This document shows positions 24,793 to 33,602 of a stretch of DNA of 64,000 bases, in pieces. Both the position numbers and the translations under genes were made by a program. The notes beneath the pieces are model-generated. The model ran no database searches, was not told the DNA's origin, and saw only the letters and a program-made list of their open reading frames with translations. Numbering within the stretch: the stretch's first letter is position 1; each line of letters starts with the position of its first letter. The stretch is from the NCBI GenBank assembly GCA_004557505.1, contig SFGZ01000005.1, forward strand, positions 1 through 64,000. Reading direction: 5' to 3'. This DNA is from Coriobacteriaceae bacterium. GTDB taxonomy: Bacteria; Actinomycetota; Coriobacteriia; Coriobacteriales; Atopobiaceae.

Positions 24793-25466
24793 GCGCCATC
24801 AACCCGCAGCGAGTAGCCCATGCCACGGTGGGTCGCGATGGCATGCGGCAGCCCCAGCTTGCCAAGCGCCTGGCGCAGGCGGGTGACGTTGACCGTGAGG
24901 GTGTTGTCATCCACAAAGACGTCGGTGGCCCAGAGAGCCTCCATCAGGTCCTCGCGAGACACGATGGCCCCCGGCTGGCGCATCAGGCATTCGAGGATGC
25001 GCAGCTCGTTGCGGGAGAGCTCGACCGTCCTGCCCCCATGGCCGGCCTCTGCGCGCACCACGTCGAGGCTCAGCCCGCCCGCGCAGACAAGGGCGGTCTT
25101 GCCCGGCTGCCTGCGGCGGAGCAGCGCCTCGAGGTGAGCCAGGATGAGCTGGGGATTTGCGGACTTGGCGACAAAGTCGTCGGCGCCCATCGAGAGGCTC
25201 ATGAGCTCGTCCAGCTCGGAGGTGCGGCTGGTGAGCACCATGACGGGGACGTCGCTTTGCTGCCTAAGGGCGCGCGCCACGTACTGGCCGTCGGTCCCGG
25301 GAAGGCCAAGGTCGAGCACCACGGCGTCGGGCGATGCCGCGGTGATGTCCTCGACCAGATGGTCAAAGCGGGTGGCGCACCGGACGTGATGGCCGGCGTT
25401 CGAGAGGAGCACCGACAGCTGCTCGCGCACGCTGGGGTCGTCCTCCACGAGATAGAGATTGGCCAT
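24789..25466 (-). CDS. OmpR-family response regulator (BceR-like)
   Basis: 225 residues. Receiver domain: acidic pair in LVEDDPS, phosphoacceptor Asp in AVVLDLGLPGTDG, Lys in FVAKSANPQ. C-terminal winged helix: VELSRNELRILECLMRQPG, VNVTRLRQALGKLG, HRGMGYSLRV. The ATG at 25466 has GCGGAGGCTTCG upstream; an in-frame ATG 18 nt earlier is less well placed. It heads the four-gene RR-HK-ATPase-permease unit and probably activates the ATPase-permease promoter. Confidence 0.93.
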   Translation of the reverse strand: MANLYLVEDDPSVREQLSVLLSNAGHHVRCATRFDHLVEDITAASPDAVVLDLGLPGTDGQYVARALRQQSDVPVMVLTSRTSELDELMSLSMGADDFVAKSANPQLILAHLEALLRRRQPGKTALVCAGGLSLDVVRAEAGHGGRTVELSRNELRILECLMRQPGAIVSREDLMEALWATDVFVDDNTLTVNVTRLRQALGKLGLPHAIATHRGMGYSLRVDGA

Positions 25467-25525
25467 CGAAGCCTCCGCATCCACGAGCCGCCGTCAACGA
25501 GTCCAATCTTAGCATCGAGAAGGAC

Positions 25526-25553
25526 GCGGCCGGCACGCATGCGTGCCGGCCGC
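25526..25553 (-). terminator. Hairpin between ygeX and the response regulator
   Basis: A 28-bp perfect palindrome centred on GCATGC with GCGGCCGGCACGCA as one arm. It lies 62 nt past the ygeX stop on the minus strand. No T-tract, so it may stop or slow transcription, or protect the ygeX mRNA end. Confidence 0.55.
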
Positions 25554-25615
25554 CGTGGCCCCGGGAGGCAGGGCTCGTCCCTCGCAATGACGCTTGGGGC
25601 GCCAGAGGCATGGCT

Positions 25616-26839
25616 TTACTCGTCCTTCTCGCTCGGCCACGCGCCATCCCAGACGATCTGGCGGTAGCGGACGGGGTCGGTGTCGCCCTCGGTCGAGAAG
25701 AGCAGCACCTGGGAGTCGGGACCAAGCCCGAGGGCCTCGCGCAGCTCGGCGTAGGCGGGGTCGGTCATGAGGGTGGAGACGACGCCCATGCCCACGGCGC
25801 CGGACTCGCCGGAGGTGACCGCCGGGTCGCCCTTCACGGGCGCGGCCAGCATGCGCATACCCTTGGAGGAAACCCAGTCGGGGCAGCTCACGAAGGCGTC
25901 GGCATGGTTGCGCAGGATGTCCCAGCCGATGGTGTTGGGCTCGCCGCAGGCAAGGCCGGCCATGATGGTCTGAAGATCGCCGCCCACAATGCGCGGGTTG
26001 CCATCGGCGGCAACGGCGCCCTGGTAGAGGCAGTCGGCGGCGCCGGCCTCCATGATCACGAACTTGGGCGGGTCGCTCGGGAAACGGTTGGTGAAGAAGC
26101 CCACCATCGAGCTTGCGAGCGATCCGACGCCGGCCTGGACAAAGACGTGGGTGAGACGGTTGACCTCAAGCTGGCGCAGCTGGTCCGCCGCCTCGGCGGC
26201 CATGGTGCCGTAGCCCTGCATGATCCAGGACGGGATCTTGGTGTAGCCCTCCCAGGCGGTATCCTGCACGATCACACCGTGCTCGGTCTGCTCGGCCTCC
26301 TTGGCAGCAAGGCGCACGCAGTCGTCGTAGTTGAGCTCCTCGATCGTGACCTCGGCGCCCTCCTTGGCAATGTTGTCAAAGCGGGTCTTCGTGGAGCCCT
26401 TGGGCATGTGTACCACGGCCTTCTGATGGAGGCGGCGGGCCGCCCACGCCACGCCGCGCCCGTGGTTGCCGTCGGTGGCGGTAAAGAAGGTCGCGTGGCC
26501 AAAGTCGCGCTCGAGCTGGTCGGACGTGAGGTAGTCAAAGTCGCAGTCCGCCACGTCGCGGCCGGTCTCCTCGGCGATGTAGCGGGCCATGGCAAAGGAG
26601 CCGCCCAGGACCTTGAATGCGTTGAGGCCAAAGCGGTAGCTCTCGTCCTTAACGTAGAGGCCACCCAGGCCAAGCCGGCTGGCCATGCCAGAGAGGTCGG
26701 CCAGCGGGGTAACGGAGTACTGTGGGAAGCTCTTGTGGAACGCGCGGGCCTTCGCGACGTTCTCGAGGCTCATGACCTGTATGTTCCCGTCCTCGCTCTT
26801 TGGCATGTGGTTGGTGACCCACTTGAACTTTGGCTCCAT
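25616..26839 (-). CDS. ygeX: 2,3-Diaminopropionate ammonia-lyase
   Basis: 407 residues, a fold-type II PLP enzyme. The PLP Lys is in FGLNAFKVLGG near residue 75. Further motifs are TATDGNHGRGVAWAAR, VQAGVGSLASSMVG and SGESGAVGMGV. It cleaves diaminopropionate to pyruvate and two ammonia, through aminoacrylate. In anaerobic purine breakdown this releases the carbon skeleton as pyruvate. It is a single gene with its own AT-rich promoter bearing the same 16-mer as ygeY. Start at 26839 with GGAGGGACGC upstream. Confidence 0.96.
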   Translation of the reverse strand: MEPKFKWVTNHMPKSEDGNIQVMSLENVAKARAFHKSFPQYSVTPLADLSGMASRLGLGGLYVKDESYRFGLNAFKVLGGSFAMARYIAEETGRDVADCDFDYLTSDQLERDFGHATFFTATDGNHGRGVAWAARRLHQKAVVHMPKGSTKTRFDNIAKEGAEVTIEELNYDDCVRLAAKEAEQTEHGVIVQDTAWEGYTKIPSWIMQGYGTMAAEAADQLRQLEVNRLTHVFVQAGVGSLASSMVGFFTNRFPSDPPKFVIMEAGAADCLYQGAVAADGNPRIVGGDLQTIMAGLACGEPNTIGWDILRNHADAFVSCPDWVSSKGMRMLAAPVKGDPAVTSGESGAVGMGVVSTLMTDPAYAELREALGLGPDSQVLLFSTEGDTDPVRYRQIVWDGAWPSEKDE

Positions 26840-26892
26840 GCTGCGTCCCTCCTGGACTCCGTACCGCAGGACTTACATTATGTACGCTTACA

Positions 26893-26908
26893 AAACTTTT
26901 TGTTTGAT
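26893..26908. promoter_or_regulatory. Shared 16-bp element upstream of ygeX
   Basis: AAACTTTTTGTTTGAT, identical to the copy before ygeY and in the same orientation, 54 nt from the ygeX start. The surrounding 60 bp are AT-rich and hold the promoter. Confidence 0.55.
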
Positions 26909-27015
26909 ACCAATAAATATAGGCCCTTTTCCGCGATTGGCAAGGGGCTTCGCAAGGAGTCCTCCGCGGGCGAGAGGCCGTTCGACGAACGGTTTCTCTA
27001 GCGCCCTGAGCGTCG

Positions 27016-28488
27016 TTATGCTCTTCGCGGAGCGCCGCAATCGCCCAGTCCCGCGCCGCGGTCGCCCCGCTCCGCAGGCCGCAGCTGATGGGCATGGGTG
27101 CAGCAGCGCCGCATGAACTCGTTGTCGTGCGTGGCCACCACCACGCAGCGCCCCTCGTCGCAGGCCCGCTGGAGCGCACGGGAGACCTCCTGCATGCTGA
27201 TGGCGTCGAGGCCGCTCGTCGGTTCGTCCAGCACGAGCACGGGCCTCTCGCTCATGAGCCCGCAGGCTATGGAGAGGCGCTGCCTCTGCCCGCCCGAGAG
27301 CGTCATCGGATGCCGCTCTCGCAGCCCCCAGAGGCCCAGCTCGCGCAGGAGGCGCCGCGCCCGCTCCCCGTGCGGCTCGTCATGCGCGACCAGGAGCATG
27401 ACTTCCTCCTGGACGCTCGGCGTGAAGAACTCGGCCTTGACGTCGTTGGGGCTGTACCACACCATGCGGCGCAGCTCGCGCCGCCCGCGGGCGCGCCCGC
27501 CCACCAGCACCGTCCCGTGGCTTGGCTTCGCGAGGCCGGCGAGGACGCGGGCGAGGCTGGTCTTCCCGACGCCGTTCGCGCCCGTCACCGCCACTATCTG
27601 CCCGGAGCAGGCCACGAGCGAGACGCTGCGGAAGACCTGCCGGCCGCCAAAGGAGACGCCCAGGCCCCGCAGCTCGAGGATGGCGTCCTTCCCCAGGCCC
27701 GGGCCAGGGGACGGAAGCTGCGGCCGCACGGTCTCCCGGACGTCCCTGAGCCCCCATGAGAGGCGCGTCTCGTCGTGGAGGGCCAGCATCTCCTCTCGCG
27801 TGACCTCCCGCTCTAGCCTGCCGTCGCGCACCAACAGGAAGCGGTCGGCCACGTCCATGAGATAGGCCAGGCGGTGCTCGGCGACAAGGATCGCCATGCC
27901 GCCCTCCTTCAGCTGCCGCATGGTGCGTCCCAGGGCATCTGCCGCTGCGGCGTCCAGGTTCGACGAGGGCTCGTCCATGGCCATGAGGGTTGGGCGTGGC
28001 CCCAGCGCCGAGGCGATCGCCACCCTCTGCTTCTGTCCGCTGGAGAGGCTGTCGTTGGGTATCCCGCGAAGGGGGCCGAGTGACAGCTCGTCGATCGCCG
28101 CGTCCGTAAGCTCGACCACGCGATCGTGGCCGTAGCCAAGGTTTTCGCAGGTGAAGGCTATCTCTCCTGCAAGCTGACTCGAGAAGAACTGGGTCGATGG
28201 GTCCTGGAACACGCTCCCCACGAGCTCCGCGCGCTCCCAGAGGGCGAGCTTTTCGGCGGGATGCCCCGCCAGCATTACCTCGCCCCCGCCATCGCCGGGA
28301 TAATACCCTCCCGCCAGACCGTTCACCAGGCGAATGATGGTTGTCTTGCCGCCGCCCGAGGGGCCACAGAGCACCACGCACTCGCCCGCGGCGACGCTGA
28401 GGGTCACATCATCGACGGTCCGGGACGCCCCCTTGTACGCAAACGAGACATCGCCCAGCGAGAGGACCTCCCGACTCGGCTCGCTCAT
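27016..28488 (-). CDS. Duplicated ATPase of an ECF transporter
   Basis: 490 residues with two complete ABC domains in one chain. Domain 1: GPSGGGKTT, SSGQKQRVAIA, MAMDEPSSNLD. Domain 2 (from about residue 270): GANGVGKTS, LSGGQRQRLSIA, VLVLDEPTSGLD, VVATHD. The double-ATPase layout with adjacent T and S genes is typical of group II-like ECF importers. The start at 28488 overlaps the EcfT stop by 4 nt (ATGA). Upstream reading frame to 28923 is inside EcfT. Confidence 0.92.
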   Translation of the reverse strand: MSEPSREVLSLGDVSFAYKGASRTVDDVTLSVAAGECVVLCGPSGGGKTTIIRLVNGLAGGYYPGDGGGEVMLAGHPAEKLALWERAELVGSVFQDPSTQFFSSQLAGEIAFTCENLGYGHDRVVELTDAAIDELSLGPLRGIPNDSLSSGQKQRVAIASALGPRPTLMAMDEPSSNLDAAAADALGRTMRQLKEGGMAILVAEHRLAYLMDVADRFLLVRDGRLEREVTREEMLALHDETRLSWGLRDVRETVRPQLPSPGPGLGKDAILELRGLGVSFGGRQVFRSVSLVACSGQIVAVTGANGVGKTSLARVLAGLAKPSHGTVLVGGRARGRRELRRMVWYSPNDVKAEFFTPSVQEEVMLLVAHDEPHGERARRLLRELGLWGLRERHPMTLSGGQRQRLSIACGLMSERPVLVLDEPTSGLDAISMQEVSRALQRACDEGRCVVVATHDNEFMRRCCTHAHQLRPAERGDRGAGLGDCGAPRRA

Positions 28489-29195
28489 CCCATCACCCCA
28501 TTCGCGATGACCGCCCCCGCGCAGGCGACGCAGGCGACGGCGACGCAGGCGAAGTCGAGCGCCCCCGCCGGACGCTGGTAGTAGCTGCTGCGCGCCATGG
28601 GCGCCTCGGCGGCGCGCGTCACGGCAGAGGCCGAGAGCTGGTCTGCGCTGCTCACCAGCGACATCAGGGAGGGGACCATCACGTACTCGTAGCTGTCCAG
28701 GGGGTTTGTCAGCATCTGGCGCCATGACGTGAGGCCACGCTTCCTCAGGGCGTCCCTCAAAAGACGCCAGCTGGCGGAAAAGGTGGGAAAGAAGCGCAGG
28801 AACACCAGGGTCCCTAGGATGACCTTCCTGGGGCAGTGCGCCCGCGCGAGCGCGGCGCTGATCATGCCCGGGGGCGTCATGAAGATCACGCAGGCAGCGG
28901 CCATCACAGGGAAGAGGTGCCACATCTGGAAGACATGAATGGGTGAAATGATGATGGGGGAGACGCCCCAGTAGGTATACGCGATGTACAGTGGCCCAAG
29001 TATGACCAGGAAGGCCAGCATGCCCAGGGCGATGCGCGGCTCCCTTGCGACCAGCAGGTAGACGATCGACGACAGGTTAAGCGCAAGCATGGGGTATATC
29101 CCCAGGTTCAGCGAGCATGCCGCCATGGCAAGGAGGAGCACGGCCCCCTTCGTGGCAACCGTGAGCCCCGTTCCCCTTGCGTCGCTCTCGCCCAT
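28485..29195 (-). CDS. ECF transporter T component
   Basis: 236 residues with five to six hydrophobic segments. The coupling region has RFFPTFSASWRLLRDALRKRGLTS, the T-component pattern of short Ala-Arg-Gly-type helices that contact the ATPases. It couples the S component to the duplicated ATPase. It begins 1 nt after the S-component stop codon and overlaps the ATPase start, so all three are cotranslated. Confidence 0.88.
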   Translation of the reverse strand: MGESDARGTGLTVATKGAVLLLAMAACSLNLGIYPMLALNLSSIVYLLVAREPRIALGMLAFLVILGPLYIAYTYWGVSPIIISPIHVFQMWHLFPVMAAACVIFMTPPGMISAALARAHCPRKVILGTLVFLRFFPTFSASWRLLRDALRKRGLTSWRQMLTNPLDSYEYVMVPSLMSLVSSADQLSASAVTRAAEAPMARSSYYQRPAGALDFACVAVACVACAGAVIANGVMG

Positions 29196-29196
29196 C

Positions 29197-29844
29197 CTAC
29201 AGGGCCCCGGCGCGCTCGAAGTGCCTCTTCATGAGCGCCCTGCCGATAAGACAGCCCAGAAAACCCACGACCATGGTGATGAGCATGATGGCAACGATCC
29301 ATGCGGGGTTGCCATAGTACTTGAAGAACGCATCGACATAGCCCTGGTCAAAGCCGCGCTCCGCCACGGCCTGGGCAACGTAGGCATCCATGTTCCCAAG
29401 GTAGGGAATCAGCGTGGAGAGCAGGTACAGGCCACTGAACGTCGTCCACGCACCCGTTGCCCACCAAGAGCTCTGACGCTGTTTCGGCGTGCGCAGGAAG
29501 ACGAGGTCCAAGAGCAGCCCGCCCACCACGTAGAAGGGCAGCATGAAGAGCATGTTGCCCATGGTGCAGAAGAGCAGCGCGGCGATGGTGGCAAAGACGC
29601 AGGTCACGCCGAATCTGTCAACTCTCCGCACCATGAGCATGAACACGGGCGCCGAGAGGAACACGCCCGCTCCGCCCGACGCGACCATCGCAAAGTCATA
29701 GGAGAACATGGTGAGCATGGCTCCCGCGAACATGATGGCCACCGTGAGCGCGCTCAGCAGGGCCGCCGTCACGACCTCGCGAACCCCCCAGCCGCGATTG
29801 GGCCCGTGGGCCATTCCCCTCTCGCCTTCCTTCTCCCTCTTCAT
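29197..29844 (-). CDS. MptD-family ECF transporter S component, substrate unknown
   Basis: 215 residues with about six membrane segments. GWGVREVVTAALLSALTVAIMF near the N-terminus and GNMLFMLPFYVVGGLLLDLVF fit the MptD/Trep_Strep group of putative S components. A Lys-rich N-terminus (MKREKEGERG) precedes the first helix. It confers substrate specificity, but the substrate of this group is not established. Position between ygeX and the purine permease raises the possibility of a purine-route nutrient or cofactor. RBS AAGGGAGCGTC before 29844. Confidence 0.8.
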   Translation of the reverse strand: MKREKEGERGMAHGPNRGWGVREVVTAALLSALTVAIMFAGAMLTMFSYDFAMVASGGAGVFLSAPVFMLMVRRVDRFGVTCVFATIAALLFCTMGNMLFMLPFYVVGGLLLDLVFLRTPKQRQSSWWATGAWTTFSGLYLLSTLIPYLGNMDAYVAQAVAERGFDQGYVDAFFKYYGNPAWIVAIMLITMVVGFLGCLIGRALMKRHFERAGAL

Positions 29845-30207
29845 GCTGACGCTCCCTTAAAGTTAGATTTAGTTAACTTATTGTGTATGTTATTGCTTCG
29901 ACGGGGATGTCCAAGGCCTCCTCACAATCGGCACAAGTCGCGGGCGGCACGCCCCGGCCGCCGCGGGCGTAGCCGTCGCACGGAAGCCCCGCCCGCCCCT
30001 GGCCGCCGCAGGCGCGCCGACCCCGGCCCCCGCCGGACTCCTACGGCTGGGGGTGGGCGCCCTTAAGCCCTGTCCAGCGGGAGCGCCCCTGGACGAGTGC
30101 GGCGCGCAGCCGATGCGCCCCATCGCACGGCATCCGGGCAAGCAAGTCCCGCAACCCCAGAGCCCTGCGGGCTTCGTCGCGTCCGAAGGCGCATCCCCCC
30201 TGCGGCG
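29845..30207. other. Intergenic region between the ECF operon and the purine permease
   Basis: 29855-29900 is AT-rich with the inverted GTTAGATTTAGTTAAC pattern and probably holds the ECF promoter. The remainder is very GC-rich, without supported genes. No clear terminator with a T-tract after the permease was seen. Confidence 0.5.
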
Positions 30208-31638
30208 CTACCTGCGCGCCGTGGCCGGCTCCTTCTCGGTGGCCCCATCCCCCTCGCCGTTGCCGCCATTCTGGAGCGGCTTGAGGTTGCGCTGCTCGGG
30301 CGTGTTGTCCTCGGACGGCAGAACGCTGTTCAGGATGATCGCCATGACCGCGCACGGCGTGATGGCCGAGGTGCCAAAGATGGTGGAGATCCACTCGGGC
30401 ATGCCGGGGCCGGCAAGCGAGCCGGAGACCTGCGCGATGCCAATGCCAAAGGCCACCGAGATGCCAAAGACGGTGCAGGCGCGCGGGGTGAGGCCGTCTT
30501 TCACCAGGATTCGTATGCCGTTCAGGGTGATGGTGCCGAAGACGCTGATGGTTGCGCCGCCGATGACCGGCTGCGGGATCATGAGCAGGAGCGCCGAGAG
30601 CTTTGGACACAGGCCCGCCGCGAGAAACACGAGGGCCGCGCCGCCGAAGACCCAGCGGTTGATGACCTTGGTGCTCACGATGATACCCACGTTCTGGCCA
30701 AAGGCAGAGGTGGGAAGGCCGCCAAGGAGGGACGAGACGATGCTCGTCAGGCCCTGGGCCTTGATGGAGCCACCGATCTCGCGCTCGGTGGGCATGCGGT
30801 CCATCGAGCCGGCCGAGGCCGCGGAGAGGTCGCCGATGAGCTGCACGTTCACCATGATGTAGACCACGCCGAGCGTGATGCATGCGGCGGGGTTGAACTC
30901 GATGGGGTATGGCATGAGCTGCGGCAGCGAGAACCAGCCGGCACCGAGCACCTCGGAGCCGTCCACCATGCCAAACGGGATGGCCACGACGCAGCCGATG
31001 ATGATGCCAAAGAAGATCGAGCCGAGCTTGAGCACGCCTTTACCAAAGTTGGCGAGCGCGAAGACCACGGCAAAGGTGATGAGGCCAACAACCCAGTTGT
31101 AGACGCCGCCAAAGTTGGCAGAGCCAGCACCGCCCGCCATGTACCTGATGGCCGTGGGGTACAGGGAGACGCCGATGGTGAAGATCACGGTACCGGTTAC
31201 CAGCGGCGGGAAGAGTCGGCGAACCTTGCTGTAGAAGATGCCGAAGAGGATGGCCACGATACCGCCCACGAGCTCGGCACCGAGGAGCACCGAGAACCCA
31301 AACTGCACGCCCACCGCCTGAAACGCCGGCAGGAAGGCAAACGAGACGCCGGTGAGGATGGGGAGGCCCGCACCGATGCGGCCAAACAGGGGAAACTGCT
31401 GCAACAGCGTGTCGATGGCGGAGAGGATAAGCGCCACCTGGATGATGGCCGTCTCCTGCTCCTGGGTGAATCCGCAGGTGGTGGCTATCATCATGGCTGG
31501 CGTGATGACTCCCGCAAAGGAGGCGAGCACGTGCTGGAGGGACATGGGGACAAGCGACCCCACGGGAGGTAGCCCCTCTCGCCTGAAGAGCGACTCGTCG
31601 AGCTCCTGCTCCGCCTGTGCCTGCGCCTGCGCTGCCAT
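30208..31638 (-). CDS. NCS2-family purine (xanthine/urate) permease
   Basis: 476 residues, about 12-14 membrane segments. The nucleobase-ascorbate transporter signature appears as FGQNVGIIVSTKVINRW, and the segment GFTQEQETAIIQVALILSAIDTLLQ is typical of the xanthine/urate subgroup. It should import a purine base with a cation. The N-terminus is Gln-rich (AAQAQAQAEQELDES), and the tail is hydrophilic and Glu-rich. Own promoter at about 31720-31760 with ATACAAATTGTTTTG. Located beside ygeX, consistent with feeding the pathway. The exact base carried cannot be told from sequence. Confidence 0.88.
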   Translation of the reverse strand: MAAQAQAQAEQELDESLFRREGLPPVGSLVPMSLQHVLASFAGVITPAMMIATTCGFTQEQETAIIQVALILSAIDTLLQQFPLFGRIGAGLPILTGVSFAFLPAFQAVGVQFGFSVLLGAELVGGIVAILFGIFYSKVRRLFPPLVTGTVIFTIGVSLYPTAIRYMAGGAGSANFGGVYNWVVGLITFAVVFALANFGKGVLKLGSIFFGIIIGCVVAIPFGMVDGSEVLGAGWFSLPQLMPYPIEFNPAACITLGVVYIMVNVQLIGDLSAASAGSMDRMPTEREIGGSIKAQGLTSIVSSLLGGLPTSAFGQNVGIIVSTKVINRWVFGGAALVFLAAGLCPKLSALLLMIPQPVIGGATISVFGTITLNGIRILVKDGLTPRACTVFGISVAFGIGIAQVSGSLAGPGMPEWISTIFGTSAITPCAVMAIILNSVLPSEDNTPEQRNLKPLQNGGNGEGDGATEKEPATARR

Positions 31639-31954
31639 CTGACCCCTCCCCCGGGTGCCCCCGCGCCCCGCTGGATGTCCCTGACGCGGTGGGGCGCGCC
31701 ACAGCCTGCCTCACCGCGTCAAATTATTAGTCTGCTTATCATACAAATTGTTTTGCAATCGACCGGAGGTCATGAACGGTATGAATACGCCCGCCAACGG
31801 AGATCGCTCATTCGGCAGCAGCCTACTGCGGGCAGGCGCTTATCCCCCGCCCCCCGTTCTTCAGCGGAATCCGCGCAGGGCCTCTCCGCGACCCGCGGAG
31901 AGGCGGGGCCAACTTCACAGAAGCCGCTGAGGGCGAGGGGCGGGGACGGAAGGC
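31639..31954. other. Intergenic region between the purine permease and the double-cubane protein gene
   Basis: Contains the AT-rich permease promoter (31720-31765) and a hairpin at 31880. On the plus strand a short frame begins at 31772 after a good CGGAGGTC, reading MNGMNTPANGDRSFGSS for about 52 codons. It has no recognisable homology and Pro/Arg-rich composition, so it is not called. Confidence 0.5.
31880..31904 (-). terminator. Hairpin after the double-cubane protein gene
   Basis: Perfect 11-bp stem GCCTCTCCGCG/CGCGGAGAGGC with a 3-nt loop, 51 nt past the stop codon at 31955 on the minus strand. No T-run. Confidence 0.55.
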
Positions 31955-33238
31955 CTAGATCATCTCGAGGAAGGCCTGGATGCGGGTCGTGAGCTGGCCG
32001 TCACCCTCGGAGGAGTAGTCGGTCGAGAGGTGCATGTAGGGGATGCCCGCCTCCCGCGCGGCCTTCTCCATGTCGAAAGCCTCCATCTCGTAGATGGTGC
32101 AGAACGAAAGGGACACATCGATGATGCCGTCGGCATGGAGCTCGTGCGCCATGCGGATGACGTCGTCGCGACGGCCCTGGTTGGGCGTGAAGATGGCGCA
32201 CTGGATGTTGAGGTAGCGGTCGGCAATGTCATCGAGCATCGCGTCGACGGTGGAGCCGTCCTCGGGCACGAGGTCCTTGTAGTAGCGGCTGCCGGTGCAG
32301 CACTCCTCGCCGACCACCACGCCACCGGCCTTCTCGATGACATTGAAGAGTTTCCAGTTGGGCACTGCCATAGGCGTGCCCGTGTAGAGGATGCGCCTGG
32401 CGCCCTTGGATGCCGCGCCAACGCCCTCGGCGACGCGCTTCTCGCACTCGTCGGCCATCTGGTTGATGGCGTCAGTCAGGCGCGCCGAGTCGTCCATGAA
32501 GGCGGCCTGCACGGCGAGCAGCGAGTCCAGGCCCGAGATGGGCGCGGGATCCGCAGCACGGGTGGCCGAGAGGCGCCGCAGGGCTCGGCGCTTGTCATTG
32601 GCAAGCTTGATGGCCACGCGCAAGCTCTCCTCGGTGATCTTCTGGCCGGTCTCCTCCTCGATGCGCGCGGCGAGCGCATGGACCTGGTGGCGCCACTGGA
32701 GCCTGGTGTCCTCGTTGCGGACGTGCGGCACGTCCATGATGTACATGGGCTTGAGCTTGGAGAACTGCTCGTAGGCCTTCTTCTTGCCGTCGCAGGTGTT
32801 CTCGCCCACCACGAGGTCGGCGCTCTCGATGTAGGGGCACACGCGGCCCAGCTTGAAGCCCATGAAGCCCTTGATGAGCGGGCAGGTGTTGCGCGGCACG
32901 TACCTCTCGGCATCCTCGGGTGCCCACTCGGCACCGGCACACAGACCAACCTCCACGGCGCCGGCCGCGGTCACGACCTCCTCGGGCACGTAGAGGCAGA
33001 AGCTGCCGATGATCTTCTTGGGGTTGCCCCCGTTGCGGCCGTCCACCATCTCGCGGATGCGCCCGGAATGCAGGTTTGCCGCAACGCCGTCCAGGTAGGA
33101 CGTGGAGGCGGGCCTGTTCGCCTGCGTGAGGAACATGCCCTGGTACATCTCGCCCACAACGCCGAGCAGGCCGTCGTGCGCCTCGACATCCATGCCCAGG
33201 TCGCCCCACATCTTGTGGTAGTCGTACTCGTCTGCCAT
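31955..33238 (-). CDS. 2-Hydroxyacyl-CoA dehydratase D-component family protein (double-cubane-cluster type)
   Basis: 427 residues. Cys positions fitting Fe-S ligation are in RNTCPLIKGFMGF, GENTCDGKKKAYE, GEECCTGSRYY and SLSFCTIYEMEAF. The single-gene form without a paired A/B subunit resembles the double-cubane-cluster proteins (YjiM type), ATP-driven low-potential reductases needing an activator ATPase. No activase gene (HgdC/YjiL type) is adjacent. The start MADEYDYHKMW at 33238 has GAGAGGAG upstream. A strong-looking AT-rich promoter lies around 33385-33440. A reductive step on a purine-derived substrate is possible, but this is inference from location only. Confidence 0.82.
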   Translation of the reverse strand: MADEYDYHKMWGDLGMDVEAHDGLLGVVGEMYQGMFLTQANRPASTSYLDGVAANLHSGRIREMVDGRNGGNPKKIIGSFCLYVPEEVVTAAGAVEVGLCAGAEWAPEDAERYVPRNTCPLIKGFMGFKLGRVCPYIESADLVVGENTCDGKKKAYEQFSKLKPMYIMDVPHVRNEDTRLQWRHQVHALAARIEEETGQKITEESLRVAIKLANDKRRALRRLSATRAADPAPISGLDSLLAVQAAFMDDSARLTDAINQMADECEKRVAEGVGAASKGARRILYTGTPMAVPNWKLFNVIEKAGGVVVGEECCTGSRYYKDLVPEDGSTVDAMLDDIADRYLNIQCAIFTPNQGRRDDVIRMAHELHADGIIDVSLSFCTIYEMEAFDMEKAAREAGIPYMHLSTDYSSEGDGQLTTRIQAFLEMI

Positions 33239-33602
33239 GGTGACTCCTCTCCCGTGTCCACGCATGGCCGACGTCCTCACGTCCAGGCAAAACCCTGCGA
33301 GAGACCTCCTTGAATGCAGTCCCGTGCCCGCCCGGGTGCGTCCTCACGCCACGTGGTCCCCGACGGACGGTTCATGTGCGTCCATCGTTATCTTTTTTTG
33401 TGGCTAACGGTGGAGCCACCTCATCATAACGGTTTGTAAGGCGACAAGACTATCCATCTGGCATACGGCCGACGAGCGGCAGGGCCAAGCCCCCAGGCGA
33501 GCTGCCTCCAGCGCAGAAGCGCATCGCGGTATCATCGGCTCAGAGAGACCCCGAGCCCTGCCAGGCGCGCCGCCTGTGACGCGACGCCAGAACGGAGAAA
33601 CC
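33239..33602. other. Divergent promoter region
   Basis: AT-rich 33385-33440 includes a TCTTTTTTTGTGG tract and the short hairpin GTGGCT-8 nt-AGCCAC (33400-33419). It serves the leftward double-cubane gene and perhaps the rightward unknown gene. Nothing else recognised. Confidence 0.5.

Noticed and set aside
31772..31930. A short plus-strand gene after a good ribosome binding site
   Set aside because: About 52 codons, Pro/Arg-rich, no homology, and it runs through a strong hairpin. Left uncalled.
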